A stretch of 28,908 nt of DNA, taken from contig NW_006763290.1 in NCBI RefSeq assembly GCF_000218685.1, positions 1-28,908 on the forward strand, given 5' to 3'. Shown here piece after piece: positions 10,413 to 19,512 of this stretch; positions within the stretch are counted from its first letter, which is position 1, and every line of letters begins with the position of its first letter. Under the pieces are notes generated by a model, which was given only the letters and a program-made list of their open reading frames with translations, searched no databases and was not told the DNA's origin. The translations under genes were made by a program, and so were the position numbers. Origin of the DNA: Serpula lacrymans var. lacrymans S7.9. Its lineage: Eukaryota > Basidiomycota > Agaricomycetes > Boletales > Serpulaceae.

Positions 10413-10739
10413 ATGGAACTTATGCGTAATGTGGGCTCAAAGAGCGCAGGGGTTATTCGAAAAGCCTTACATGCAAAATTCAATACAATAGCTTGGGTTC
10501 CTCATTCTGAGATTGATAGGATGTTGTGCACATCTGTAATGTATGGTGGCAATTGGATTTTACTTCCACCAGGGGGTCACAGTGCTAGACCCCAAATCAC
10601 TATTAACCTAATTCAACATCGCCGTCAACCAATTTTGCTGACAATACAAGATCCTCCACAGGAGGTCAGAGGGAATAGAAGAAGGATCCAGGACAGATAT
10701 GAGCATTTGAGAGAGGAAGAGGAGAGTGATGATGAATGA
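10413..10739 (+). CDS. Hypothetical protein, 108 codons, possibly a fragment
   Basis: An ATG-started frame at 10413 encodes 108 residues ending in an acidic tail (EEEESDDE). The middle contains WILLPPGGHSARPQITIN, which has coding character, but I do not recognise the family. Upstream (10270-10410) another frame reads AHEAWSLMFDRLFPPK, as if part of the same protein had been separated by frameshifts, so the gene may be a 5'-damaged remnant. No splice-site pair was confirmed. It lies between array A and the palindromes downstream of SNF2 copy 2, where transposon or orphan-gene relics would be unsurprising. Confidence 0.35.
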   Translation: MELMRNVGSKSAGVIRKALHAKFNTIAWVPHSEIDRMLCTSVMYGGNWILLPPGGHSARPQITINLIQHRRQPILLTIQDPPQEVRGNRRRIQDRYEHLREEEESDDE

Positions 10740-11205
10740 TGATGCAGCTTAGCAGTGTAAATTGGAATTCAACTGGGCCTTTATGTAATAGTATATTTGT
10801 TATTGATACAATGTATATCACAAGATACAAGATATGGTTGTCATCTTTAATCAATGTTGCACATCCCTATATATGTGGGCGTCCATGACGCCCAATTGGC
10901 ATGCCAACACTTACATTGCTCGTCAATGCCACAAGGTTTAGCATTTGGGCATAGGCAGCTGTGTAAATGTTCTTGCGGTGCATGGGCGTCCTGGACGCCC
11001 CTCCGTGTCCTCACAAGGTATTTATTTGAGCACGAATCCAAGGATACACTGGATGAACTATACGTGGGCATCCTGGACGCCCAAATCCTTTGCTACGGCT
11101 TTTTGAATGAACACAATGAAACATTCAAGACATGACATTGATATTGTCGACAAAATACTGTACATAGCTATATTCCTGCACAATTATGACAATGTTGAGT
11201 GACCG
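10740..11205. repeat. Spacer with three palindrome copies
   Basis: No gene is visible. The region lies downstream of the small frame at 10413 and at the 3' side of SNF2 copy 2. It holds three palindromes at 10877-10893, 10984-11000 and 11066-11082, about 80-110 bases apart. This is the same arrangement as the four copies at the 3' side of SNF2 copy 1 (4601-4903), so a 3'-flanking palindrome cluster seems to belong to the ancestral SNF2 unit. Confidence 0.65.
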
Positions 11206-14200
11206 TTACTTCTGGCCTCGCACAGCGGCCTGCCTTGAACTCTGGCGCTGACCACGGCCCCCACTTGATCCTCGGCCCCTACGTCCTCTTCCTTTAGTTG
11301 ACCCTTCTGTGACATCTTCTGATTCACTCATGGGAGGGACTGTGGACAGTGGAGATGAGGGCGGCTCTGTGGAAGCCCGCGCAAAACCATGTTGAAGCGC
11401 TGCCATTGCTGCATCTTCGTCTTGGTAGGGATCACGATCAAAATTAGGATTGCTGGCTCGGAGAGTTTCAATATCAGGCAAGGAGATATTGCCTGCAGTC
11501 GATGTACCATGCTCGCCAGAGAAAGAGGAAGGGCCCGCAGTCGAGAGAAGAGGGACATTGGCTGATTTACGCGTCTTCTTCGGTTTTACGACAGTTGCGT
11601 CAAGTTGCTCTTGGCTTGGTTTGCGCTTGCGCAATGTGCGCAAGGAGGAACCTTTGGCTGTGTCATCAAGTTTTTTGCCTTTCTCTTGGCGAGTGACCCG
11701 TCGCTTTGGCTTAGTCTTTGCCTTCCCTTTTCCCGTGGCTTTGGGGCTGGTGGGCTCATCCACGTCCATGTCGTTCCCAATCGCAATGTGCTCTTGATCG
11801 TCATCGCTAACCAAGGAAAGCAGGGCGTCGTCTTCTTCTGCGTGGCCGAGGAAGGCTTTCCCTGAGAATATATCGTATTAAATAAATGAGCAAGTCAATA
11901 AAAATGAATACTGACTAATGACTACCTCTGTTCCGACAAAGACGGCATGCATGACGCCCTTGTCGAAAGAGATATTGTTGAGGAAAACGTCAGAGGTGCC
12001 CGTAGCCACTAGACGGTAGACGTGGACTTGCTTCGGCTGTGGTTGATGCCACACACAACCTCGCAGTTGTGCGTCTTCCTGGTCAGACCAAAGCGTATCC
12101 TAGAAAATGAGAGGGTTAACGAATAGTCGATGATACAATGTGATCAGTACCCACCACAATGATAAGGATGTTGGCGAACACTAAATTTAAACCTACCATG
12201 CCGACGCCCGACAAAATAAGCACGCGAGGACCGGAATCCCTGGTAGACATGCGGAACGCATCTATTGCTGCTTGATGCTTTCTGAGTGGCACACTGCCGT
12301 TCAACTCCACAGCTTTGATGCCATAAATACTGAGGATCTTGAGATAATGCGTTAATATGCTGATAACATAGAAAGATCATATAAACTTACATCTAGAATT
12401 GCTTGGTTAGATGTTGGGAATGCCGAATATACAACAATTTTGTCGGGTTCGGCGGGGTTGAGGTCGAAGGACCCATAATGATCGTCAGGCTGAATGTCCC
12501 GTCCATTATCCGCGGCGGTGACAGGTTGACGTCCGTCTTGTTCGAGGTGGTAGTCGAGTACTTTGCCTAAGACGTCGAGTTTCACTGTTACCGAGTCCGT
12601 ATTACGCTATTCTTCTAATGTCGTAGGTTTCTCCCATGGCTCTATGTTTCGCGCTTCGTTTGCCTTCGGATGGAGGAGAGCCCTACGGAATTTGTTGTAA
12701 AAATTCTGTGCAGTGAGTTGTGAGTCATGAGTGGGTTGAGTGTGAGGGGGAGGCGTCCTGGACGCCCAGGAAGCACAGTTACTCACCTTGCCAGCGCCAT
12801 AATATGCAGCAGTCGGATGGTCGTCCACGAGTTCTTTCACAATGTTGTGTAGGTTCTTGCGCTCCCAGTCATACATCAAAACAAGTAATGGGTGCTCGGT
12901 GTGAGGAGGCAAACCAGAGATGGGTTGTTGATTACAATCTTTTGAGTCGACGGTCCTGCGAATCACTGATCCAGCAAATTTGTCGCGCATGACATTCATC
13001 CAATTGAGGATGGACGATCGATATTCGGAGGCTTCCTCATTCGCGTACTTATCGTTGCCGACCATAATGCGGAGGAGAGTCGTGTCGAGATTATCCTGTT
13101 TTCTCGACCTTCAATCTTTCCGTTGGGAGGCGTTGATCTCTTTGTTCATCGTCCTGTATTCATCAGCGTTGTCGGATCCTTTGAATCCTGGAACACCGAT
13201 AAAGCGACCGACGTGCCATAGATCCTGAAGTGAAGGATCAACCAGAGGGTAAATGACTGATAACAATTCGAGATTTTTCACTTACTGATGGTCTTGTTAG
13301 CACGGGTGTAGCGGTGAGCACAATTGTGACATTGGCTTGCTGATGAAGGGCCCGCATGGCGACATAAATCCTATTATATTTGCGCGCGACGTGAGCTTCA
13401 TCCATCACGAACAGGCCCCATTGTTGTCCGTATACCGTCTGTTTCACCCATTTGTTGTGTAGTAATGCAAAACGCGGCTGCGCCCCAGTGTCGTGGTCAG
13501 AAGCAACCCAAATAGTATCAGAATCACTCTGTAATGCCTATGAACCGATAAATGTGAAATTTGCCTAGTGAGACATGAAACGCGAGAGATCGACTTACAG
13601 TTTGAGGCACTAATACAATGCAACGACCAGGAGACATTTTTGATTGGGTCCATATAGTTTCCCACCATTGCTCGCGCTGTTGGAGTTTGCCGGTGTAAGG
13701 CAAGAGGTCGAAGGTTCCGCGACGTAAATAATGTTCGATCTCGCTCGTGAGTTGAGCATGGAGGTTGGTCGGGCAAACAAGAATGGTAGGAAGGTCTGGG
13801 AGGTTAGCCCCAGTGGAAATGCATTTATATTTACCTGGATGAGAGTTAGTGTGATCGACCGTCCAGGACGCCCGAACGTTGTACTTACTAAACATTCCAG
13901 GAAATTGTTCATGTGTCTGATAAAAATCACGGAAATAAGCTGTACACGCGATGACTCCAACCGCTTGCATCGTTTTCCCTACGCCGACTTCGTTCATTAA
14001 CAGCAATGGCTCTCCCTTCAATACCTTGTCCATCATCTTTACGATGCCGACCACTTGGTGCCATTTAGGTCGAAGGGGGACTGCTGCGTTGTTTTCTTCA
14101 AGCCATGTCTGGCCTTCGATGGACCAAGGTTTGATACTGGCCGTTGGATTGGTCTTGGTTTGGAAGTGTGGGAGGGCGCGCATCTGTCCTAGTCCCAGCA

Positions 14201-15412
14201 TCCGCCAAAGATTGTCCTCCGATTTATCCGCAAAGTCTTCCACGCCCTCTTTCCATGCAACCGCAGGCGGCAACTTGAAGTCCAGGGTGGGTATGTTCTG
14301 CATGTCCTGATCGGTCAAGCGCTCCATGAATTCATGAATAGTGCATTCCAGAGCTGAGACTTGGTCCGTGGTGGCGAGTTTTTCTAATGCATCTCGCAGC
14401 AATTTAGGAACACCTATAGACAAAATTAAAACCAACAAGGTAAGTGCTGAAAATACTTCGAAACAAGTTGCGACTTACGCATCTTGTTTGATTTTCCACT
14501 CTTATCAAGACCCATTGCTCCAAGCATGTCAATAAGTTGTTGGCGTTGATCTTCAATCTGTTTGACTGACTCAGGATCGGTGTAGCGCTGCAACAACGTG
14601 ATAACCTTATCACTGCTGGCCAGATACCGTCTGATGCGAGCTGATGTGGGGGTGACGTTGGTTGTAGTTAGTTCTGTGAGAGCGAGAAACATTGTTGTTA
14701 GAATAATAGTCAAAGAGTTAGAAGTTCGCATACCGGTCCAAGATGCTTTCATGTTTGCCTGCAATTGAACCATTTTCACGCATTCGTGATTTAGATTCTT
14801 GCAGTAGCGGTTCCAAGTGCACGCCATGACTCACTCGATGAAGTCCTGTACATTATCTTTGAGGAAGGATGCGGTGGTGTCTACAGTGCCATCCTCTCCG
14901 AAGAGAGCATGAGCGAGGAATGGATATGCTCGTTTCACCTGAGCTCGTTCCAATGTTGGGAGCTATGGGGTCAGAAAATAAGATATTAGTACGTGATGAC
15001 ATTCCAAAATGAGAATACTTACCTCGCGGGATTGCCTGCGGGACATTACCTCATAAGGGCCACAGGATTGCTCTTTCAACGTAGAGTCAATGAGATCCTG
15101 AACCTTCCACACCAACTTCCAATTCGCGCTGACAAAGGATGTCCAAGCGGCACGACCTTCAACATGCGAGTCTGATTTGCGCTGCGTGACTTGCAATTTC
15201 TCGTCGACATGGGCTGCAAAGAACAATGAGACAAAGGACGACACCGCCTCACGGGTTTGGGCGCTCCGATGAACAATATTTTGAGGGCCATTGTCGACGA
15301 GCCATGGGGCTGTATGATATCCAGTGAGCGACTGCCATTGACCCCATCCCCAAGGATCATTGTCGGGATCTGCAAGAGCTAGCAAGGCGCCAGCAATGGT
15401 GAAGGAGGGCAT
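11206..15412 (-). pseudogene. SNF2-family helicase-like gene, copy 2 (disabled)
   Basis: Exons inferred by splice sites and by comparison: 15412-15023, 14962-14734, 14673-14479, 14413-13889, 13834-13599, 13536-13286, 13224-12787, 12705-12391, 12337-12155, 12099 to about 11927, and about 11861-11206. Exons 2, 4, 5 and 9 have the same lengths as in copy 1 (229, 525, 236, 183). Walker A reads NEVGVGKT; DEAH lies at 13391-13402; LTATP and motifs V and VI are present. The tail is basic with RGG-like runs (GRGRRGRGSSGGRG). Damage: TGA at 14831-14833, a one-base loss near 13500, TGA at 13111-13113, TAG at 12607-12609, and an uncertain exon 10/11 junction. Palindromes sit in introns 4 (13857) and 7 (12751). 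Its ATPase core is better preserved than in copy 1, but it is not translatable as one protein. Confidence 0.82.
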
Positions 15413-15522
15413 AATGTTGGATTTATTGTTAGAAATGTGGATATGGTGTTATGATGTGAAATGTTGGGGTAATTGGTTAGCAGCAGATTGCTCGAGAGTC
15501 ACTTTATTAAATTTTTTGAAAG

Positions 15523-15542
15523 TCCGACCCCTTTGACCACAT
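15523..15542 (-). promoter_or_regulatory. Conserved upstream element of SNF2 copy 2
   Basis: Exact match to the 20-base phrase upstream of copy 1 (9581-9600), here 111 bases before the ATG at 15412. A TTTATTAAA stretch, TATA-like when read on either strand, lies about 20 bases closer to the gene. Function is inferred only from conservation against a diverged background. Confidence 0.4.
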
Positions 15543-15734
15543 GCACGAGTTGCACACTGTGAACTGATAGCATCAGGCATCAAGGCATTGTCAAGGGTGA
15601 GCTTTCTAAAACACTGATCAAACTGAGTATCTCATACCAAGTGTTTGTATAATTATGTCTCATTGCTTTGCTACTTATTACACATATAGAGTGTAATGCG
15701 AAACAAAGCTATATTATGTTACAGGTTGGTCAAA

Positions 15735-16330
15735 GCAAAGCAAAGAGCTTTTTGGGCTTCCAGGATGCCCCACTGTGGCAGTAGGTAAGTTTTGTTTTTA
15801 AAGTGTCCCAAATGCAAGGATGTGGGCTTCCCGGACGCCCCTTGGTGCCACTGGCTGAAAGAGTGCTTGGACAAAGCTACACAAAGCACATTCCGGGCGT
15901 CCAGGATGCCCGACTGTGGCATTGAGCTTAGGAATGCTTTTCAAGCGCTGTAAAGCAATGCTGATTGCATTCCAGGCGTCCAGGACGCCCACCTGTGGCA
16001 CTGAGCTTGGGAGTGCTTTGCAAAGCACTGCAAAGCAACCCTAAGCGCATTTTGGGCGTCCAGGATGCCCCAATGTGGCACTGAGATTGCTTTGCAAAGC
16101 ACTCCTAAGCGCATTCTGGGCTTCTAGGATGCCCAATTGTAGCACTAAGCTCAGCATTGACGTTTGATCCATACTATGGTATACTTTTCGGGGAATCTTT
16201 CTTCTATTCAGCACTGCAAAGTAACCCTAAGCGCATTCTGGGCATCCAGGATGCCCCAATGTGGCACTGAGCCTGGGATTGCTTTGCAAAGCACTGCTCA
16301 GCGCATTCCAGGCGTCCAGGATGCCCTATT
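15735..16330. repeat. Array B: 65-90-bp units, each with one palindrome
   Basis: Eight palindromes start at 15754, 15824, 15895, 15974, 16054, 16118, 16240 and 16310. Units share the right flank (T)GTGGCACTGAG and a left flank rich in TTTGCAAAGCACT and CCTAAGCGCATT. Within the array a segment derived from the synthetase relic (GTAGCACTAAGCTCAGCATT through TCTTTCTTCTAT) occurs twice, at about 16138-16210 and 16331-16403. Part of the array has therefore been duplicated as a 193-base unit. The whole block recurs at 26719-27103. Frames through it encode palindrome-derived peptides (GHPGRPEC and similar) and are not genes. Confidence 0.78.
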
Positions 16331-16332
16331 GT

Positions 16333-16670
16333 AGCACTAAGCTCAGCATTGACGTTTGATCCATACTATGGTATACTTTTTGGGAAATCTTTCTTCTATC
16401 TAGCGATTGCTTTAGCAATTTCTTCCTCATCCACATTGCCTTCATAGAGCTTTTCATGCAGGGACTCCAGTGGTAAACCTTTGATAACATCTGGAGGATT
16501 TACAATGTTCCTCAATGACTTACTCATCTTGGCAGAATAAGCATCTCACATCATCCTATGGCATAACACTTCTTTGAAAGGTACTTGTCTAGTTACTTAT
16601 CTGGTTAAGATGAATGTGAAGTACCCAGAAGAAAAGAATGTCCCAACCTACCTCTAGCATAGATGACGCA
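16333..16670 (-). pseudogene. Valyl-tRNA synthetase catalytic-domain relic
   Basis: Read on the minus strand, the segment has LEVGWDILFFWV (near 16660), then VPFKEVLCHRMM, a TGA where Arg is expected (16546-16548), DAYSAKMSKSLRNIVNPPDV, KGLPLESLHEKLYEGN and KKDFPKSIP. The order and wording match valyl-tRNA synthetase: GWDILFFWV, the VPF..V..H segment, the KMSKS ATP loop, and the region after it. It charges tRNA-Val in translation when intact. Here it is a short internal piece with stops at the Arg position, after AIAR (16396-16398) and after KSIP. Most changes look like C-to-T or G-to-A transitions. The remains of introns are unclear. A related copy lies at about 27103-27440. The working host gene must be elsewhere. 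Confidence 0.72.
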
Positions 16671-17219
16671 TAAGATTGTGCAAAGCGCTGCTGAGGGTGT
16701 TCTGGGCTTCCCAGACGCCCCAAAGTGGCACTGCCCGACCACTGTGCCAAGCGCCATACATTGCATGTCTGGGCGTAGAGTGTCTGGAACCTTTGCTACC
16801 CTTGCTGAAGGGTCAGTGCAATCCAGGCATCGAAGACGCCCAAATAGGTTACCACAGGACTTTGCAACTGAGGTGTGCATCACACCTTTGTGTTCACGTC
16901 GCACCACTATGTTATGTCATGATGCAATCAACCAAAGTAATGCAATGTGTACTACCTGCTCGTCTGTCAAATTGTAACCCCTAGACTTGGTGTGCAAGCA
17001 CAAATGCCAGACCTCAACCCACAGCGCATATAGTTTGCATCTTACGGCATACCACAGGTGCAGTTTGGGGCATCCAAGAAGCCCCTTTACATGCCGTCCT
17101 CCCATGGCAGTAGGCAAGTGCTTGCGTGGATGTATACCCATGCCCTGAAAAGCATGAAAATTTGGGTAAATTCCAACCCTAGGAATGGGTCTGAACCAAC
17201 CTACAATGTCTCATAACCA
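16671..17219. other. Remainder of duplicated block B, no gene seen
   Basis: The stretch contains three diverged palindromes (16704, 16825, 17068) and otherwise unremarkable sequence. It matches 27441-27975 at high identity. Several frames are open for 70-100 codons on the minus strand but lack recognisable motifs, run through palindromes, and are interrupted in the duplicate. Similarity to the duplicate stops sharply after CATAACCA, at 17219 here and 27975 there, where the transposase fragment begins. Confidence 0.6.
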
Positions 17220-18430
17220 ACACTTGAACGAAGGCCAGTTGCCAGTGGTCGACCTCGAAAACTCAGTAGTATGGAAGCCACTGTGAGTTTTTTTTCGCTT
17301 TTTATCTTTGGCTCATTTTTTTGATACTTATTGCTCAAAAGTTCCTTGAAGGATGTATTGAGCGGCAGCCTGACATGCTCCTGAGGGAGTTACAAGAGCA
17401 GTTGAGGGAGGTATGTGGTGTGGAGGTACATCTATCGATGATCCTTAGGACCCTGCAGAGGCAAGGGTTTACCATGAAAAAGGTGAGAAAATCAGTTCCT
17501 ATCTACTGATACTATTAAGAACAAAGCTTGAAGGAAGTGTCTAGCCACTTGCTGAGAGCAATCAGGGACTGGAACTAGAGTCCAATGTGAGTAACTAGAG
17601 AATAGGAAGCATTGGACTCTGCAGTACTGTCCGATGTTTTGTAAACAAAAGGTAAACAAAGCAGCCACAAAGGCGAAATAATAGAGAACACAATCAATAG
17701 TGAATGATAGAAGAATAGATAGAGAAAGAAGTGAAAATATATAGGTAGCACAAAGGTGCAGAATCACCAAAACTAACAGATACTAACTATTGTTTCTAGG
17801 TTACCAGTTCAGCATGCAAGTGTGATGAAGATGACAGGGCCATCTTCAAAATACTTGTTGGGGAGCATTTTTGACCAGATCAGCTGGTCTTTGCAGATGA
17901 AACTCACTTTAACAGGCACACACTGCACCGCCCATATGCTTGGGCTCCTCAAAATCACCGTTCTCGGCGCCGTGACTTTTTTGTTCGTGGTACACGGTAC
18001 TCAATACTTCCTACCATGTCGCTGGATGGGTTATTGCACTTAGAAGTACTTGATCATCCTTTCAAAGGTCCAGAGTTTCTGGAATTCGTTGAGGGTGTTT
18101 TAGACCGTATGCAGCCATGGCCACTCTCCAATTTTGTGTTAGTGATAGACAACGCGACAATCTATAAGGTCCCAGGCATTTGAGAACTAGTAGAGTCAAG
18201 GCAAGTACTTTCCCCCCTTCTATTTCCGCTACTAATGTTGGTGTTTTATTCAGGGGAATGCGTCTATTATACCTCCCATCATATTCCCCGGATTTAAATC
18301 CTATCAAAGAGGCTTTTTCATCTGTAAAAGCCTGGCTTCGAAACAACCACGACTATGTCCTTGGTGAAACAGAGGGTCCTGCCTGTGACTCATATGCCTT
18401 GATTTGGGAGGCTGTTTGCCATTCAATCGT
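17220..18430 (+). pseudogene. Tc1/mariner-IS630-type DDE transposase, broken
   Basis: Four exon pieces: 17220-17282 (GRPRKLSSMEAT), 17342-17482 (helix-turn-helix, FLEGCIERQPDMLLRELQEQ onward), 17800-18200 and 18254 to about 18430. The catalytic core shows FADETHFNRHT (first D, 17896), VIDNATIY (second D, 18148) and YLPSYSPDLNPIKEAF (E, 18309), fitting the DDE_3 group. The first codons are missing because the block boundary at 17219 cuts the gene. TGA codons at 17872-17874 and 18181-18183 interrupt it; the second stands where Arg is expected, consistent with CGA to TGA. The last intron (18201-18253) would be of GC-AG type. A solo LTR sits in the second intron. Terminal inverted repeats were not identified. 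Confidence 0.82.
17513..17778 (-). mobile_element. Solo LTR with 5-bp target duplication GATAC
   Basis: This 266-base stretch matches the longer LTRs at 22081-22399 (opposite strand) and 25740-26059 (same strand). Its termini read TATTAAG...CTAACA on the plus strand (TGTTAG...CTTAATA on the other). The flanking bases GATAC occur at both 17508-17512 and 17779-17783, a perfect 5-base target duplication. It lacks one of two internal copies of AGAGTCCAATGTGAGTAACT found in the longer LTRs, so it is about 53 bases shorter. It lies within an intron of the DDE transposase gene, so it arrived after that transposon. Strand is assigned from the TG start and is uncertain. Confidence 0.85.
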
Positions 18431-19417
18431 TTTTGTTTCCACAAGTCTAATCGCTGACTTCGTCTTCCTCGTCCCTATTCTTATCCTCCTCCCCGTCGGC
18501 ATCATCAGCATCATCAGCATTATCAACTCCAGTTCTGATCCATCTGATCCAATCTTGATAACTTCCAAGCTCTTATTATGCCTTCTTTTCTTTTCCAAAA
18601 CGACAGGGAGGCCCTTGACTTCACTTAGATCTATAGCTAGCTCGTCTTTGCTGCCATGTAACCCAAATACTGACATAACCGCCCGTTTTGCATAGCTTTT
18701 CAGTATGGTGGCGTGGTTGGTCCCCATACCACCTATTTTACTCAATGATCCAAGTGGCACCATGAGGATCTGGTCAATCGTCAAAATCTCAGCCAGCCAC
18801 AAGTCCTCTAATAGGCCATCAAAGTGTTTGGCCGGCAGTTTCTTGTGTATATAACTCACAAGATCCTTGGTACTGGGATATTCAGTTCCTTTTACACTCA
18901 CAGGCGAAGTGTCATGTAATGTAGGTGTTATTGAGTGTATCAGCGACTCCCTTTTGCACATTCGCGACGGCTGAGTGCTAGGAGGAGGGCTTGGAGTACT
19001 TGGAGTACTTGGAGTGTGGGACCTACTAGGAGTGATATTTTTGATTGTTACATGGACATTGGGTATCCCGCTTGACACACACTGTTGTTTGCTCAATGTG
19101 CGGTCAAATTCCAGGCAGTGCGGTGGGCCATAAACTGATGCCTGTCTGAGCGACTAAATACTAACATCAGCATCTTTTTTCAGCCGCTACAAAACTGGAC
19201 TCACAATTTTTTTAGCCCATAAAGTCATTTTTTCGTGGCTGAGACGGCGGTGGTTATCCATACCATGCTTCCTGTCGATGAAGCAATGGCCATGATGCAT
19301 TTTGCATCGGATGGACTTCTCAAGGATCTTGAATGCCTTGAGCTGCGAGGTGAACTCTGGGTTGGGTTCAGGTGGGACATCATCAGTGCGGCTGCACTTC
19401 TTGCCTTTGTTAGTCAC
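18353..19417 (-). CDS. Zinc-binding-like plus SAM-like domain protein, 5' partial
   Basis: Two exons: 19417-19205 and 19141-18353, joined by a 63-base GT-AG intron that keeps the frame (...LWAKKI | ASVYGPP...). Exon 1 holds a Cys/His segment, CKMHHGHCF...H..L, ending in LWAKKI. Exon 2 has PPHCLEFD, a Pro/Ser/Thr-rich linker, and then a helical segment (FDGLLEDLWLAEILTIDQIL to TNHATILKSYAKR) resembling a SAM or helix-hairpin-helix fold. I recall this arrangement as recurring in basidiomycete predicted proteins of unknown function, but that is memory, not a search. The frame opens at GTG, no ATG lies upstream before a stop, and a tRNA-like element follows, so the 5' end is missing or in an unseen exon. 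The 3' end overlaps the transposase relic on the other strand. Confidence 0.5.
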
Positions 19418-19424
19418 GGAGAAA

Positions 19425-19512
19425 TGTGATGTGTGGCTATAGGTTGCTTAGCCACCCAAGAGCTGACTAGCAGGTTGAGAGTTCAAATCCTGTCTGTGTT
19501 AATTTTTTTTAT
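19425..19512 (+). other. tRNA-like B box with Pol III-type T run
   Basis: GAGTTCAAATCC (19479-19490) fits the RNA polymerase III B-box consensus GGTTCRANYCC and is followed by TTTTTTTT at 19503-19510. A GTGGCTA...TAGCCAC hairpin upstream could be a degraded D-arm region. A full cloverleaf does not form: the T stem around TTCAAAT has mismatches and no convincing acceptor stem was found. A tRNA pseudogene or the head of a tRNA-derived SINE is the likeliest reading. Confidence 0.3.

Noticed and set aside
4996..15412. RecQ-type telomere-linked helicase
   Set aside because: The motifs between Walker A and motif VI (CPTNLHAQL, LTATP, DLWHVGRF, QLRGRVWRQ) follow the SNF2 pattern, and no RecQ C-terminal or HRDC region is seen.
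15719..16028. Open minus-strand frames of 60-80 codons over array B
   Set aside because: Their peptides (GVLDAWNA, GHPGRPEC and similar) are simply the palindrome translated in different frames; they have no starts in context and no conserved domain.
16605..17141. Two open minus-strand frames of 74-100 codons in block B
   Set aside because: They are not recognisable, run through palindromes and the synthetase relic, and are interrupted in the duplicate at 27375-27900.
19425..19512. Functional tRNA gene
   Set aside because: Only the B box and T run are good. The T stem has mismatches and no acceptor or anticodon arm could be drawn.
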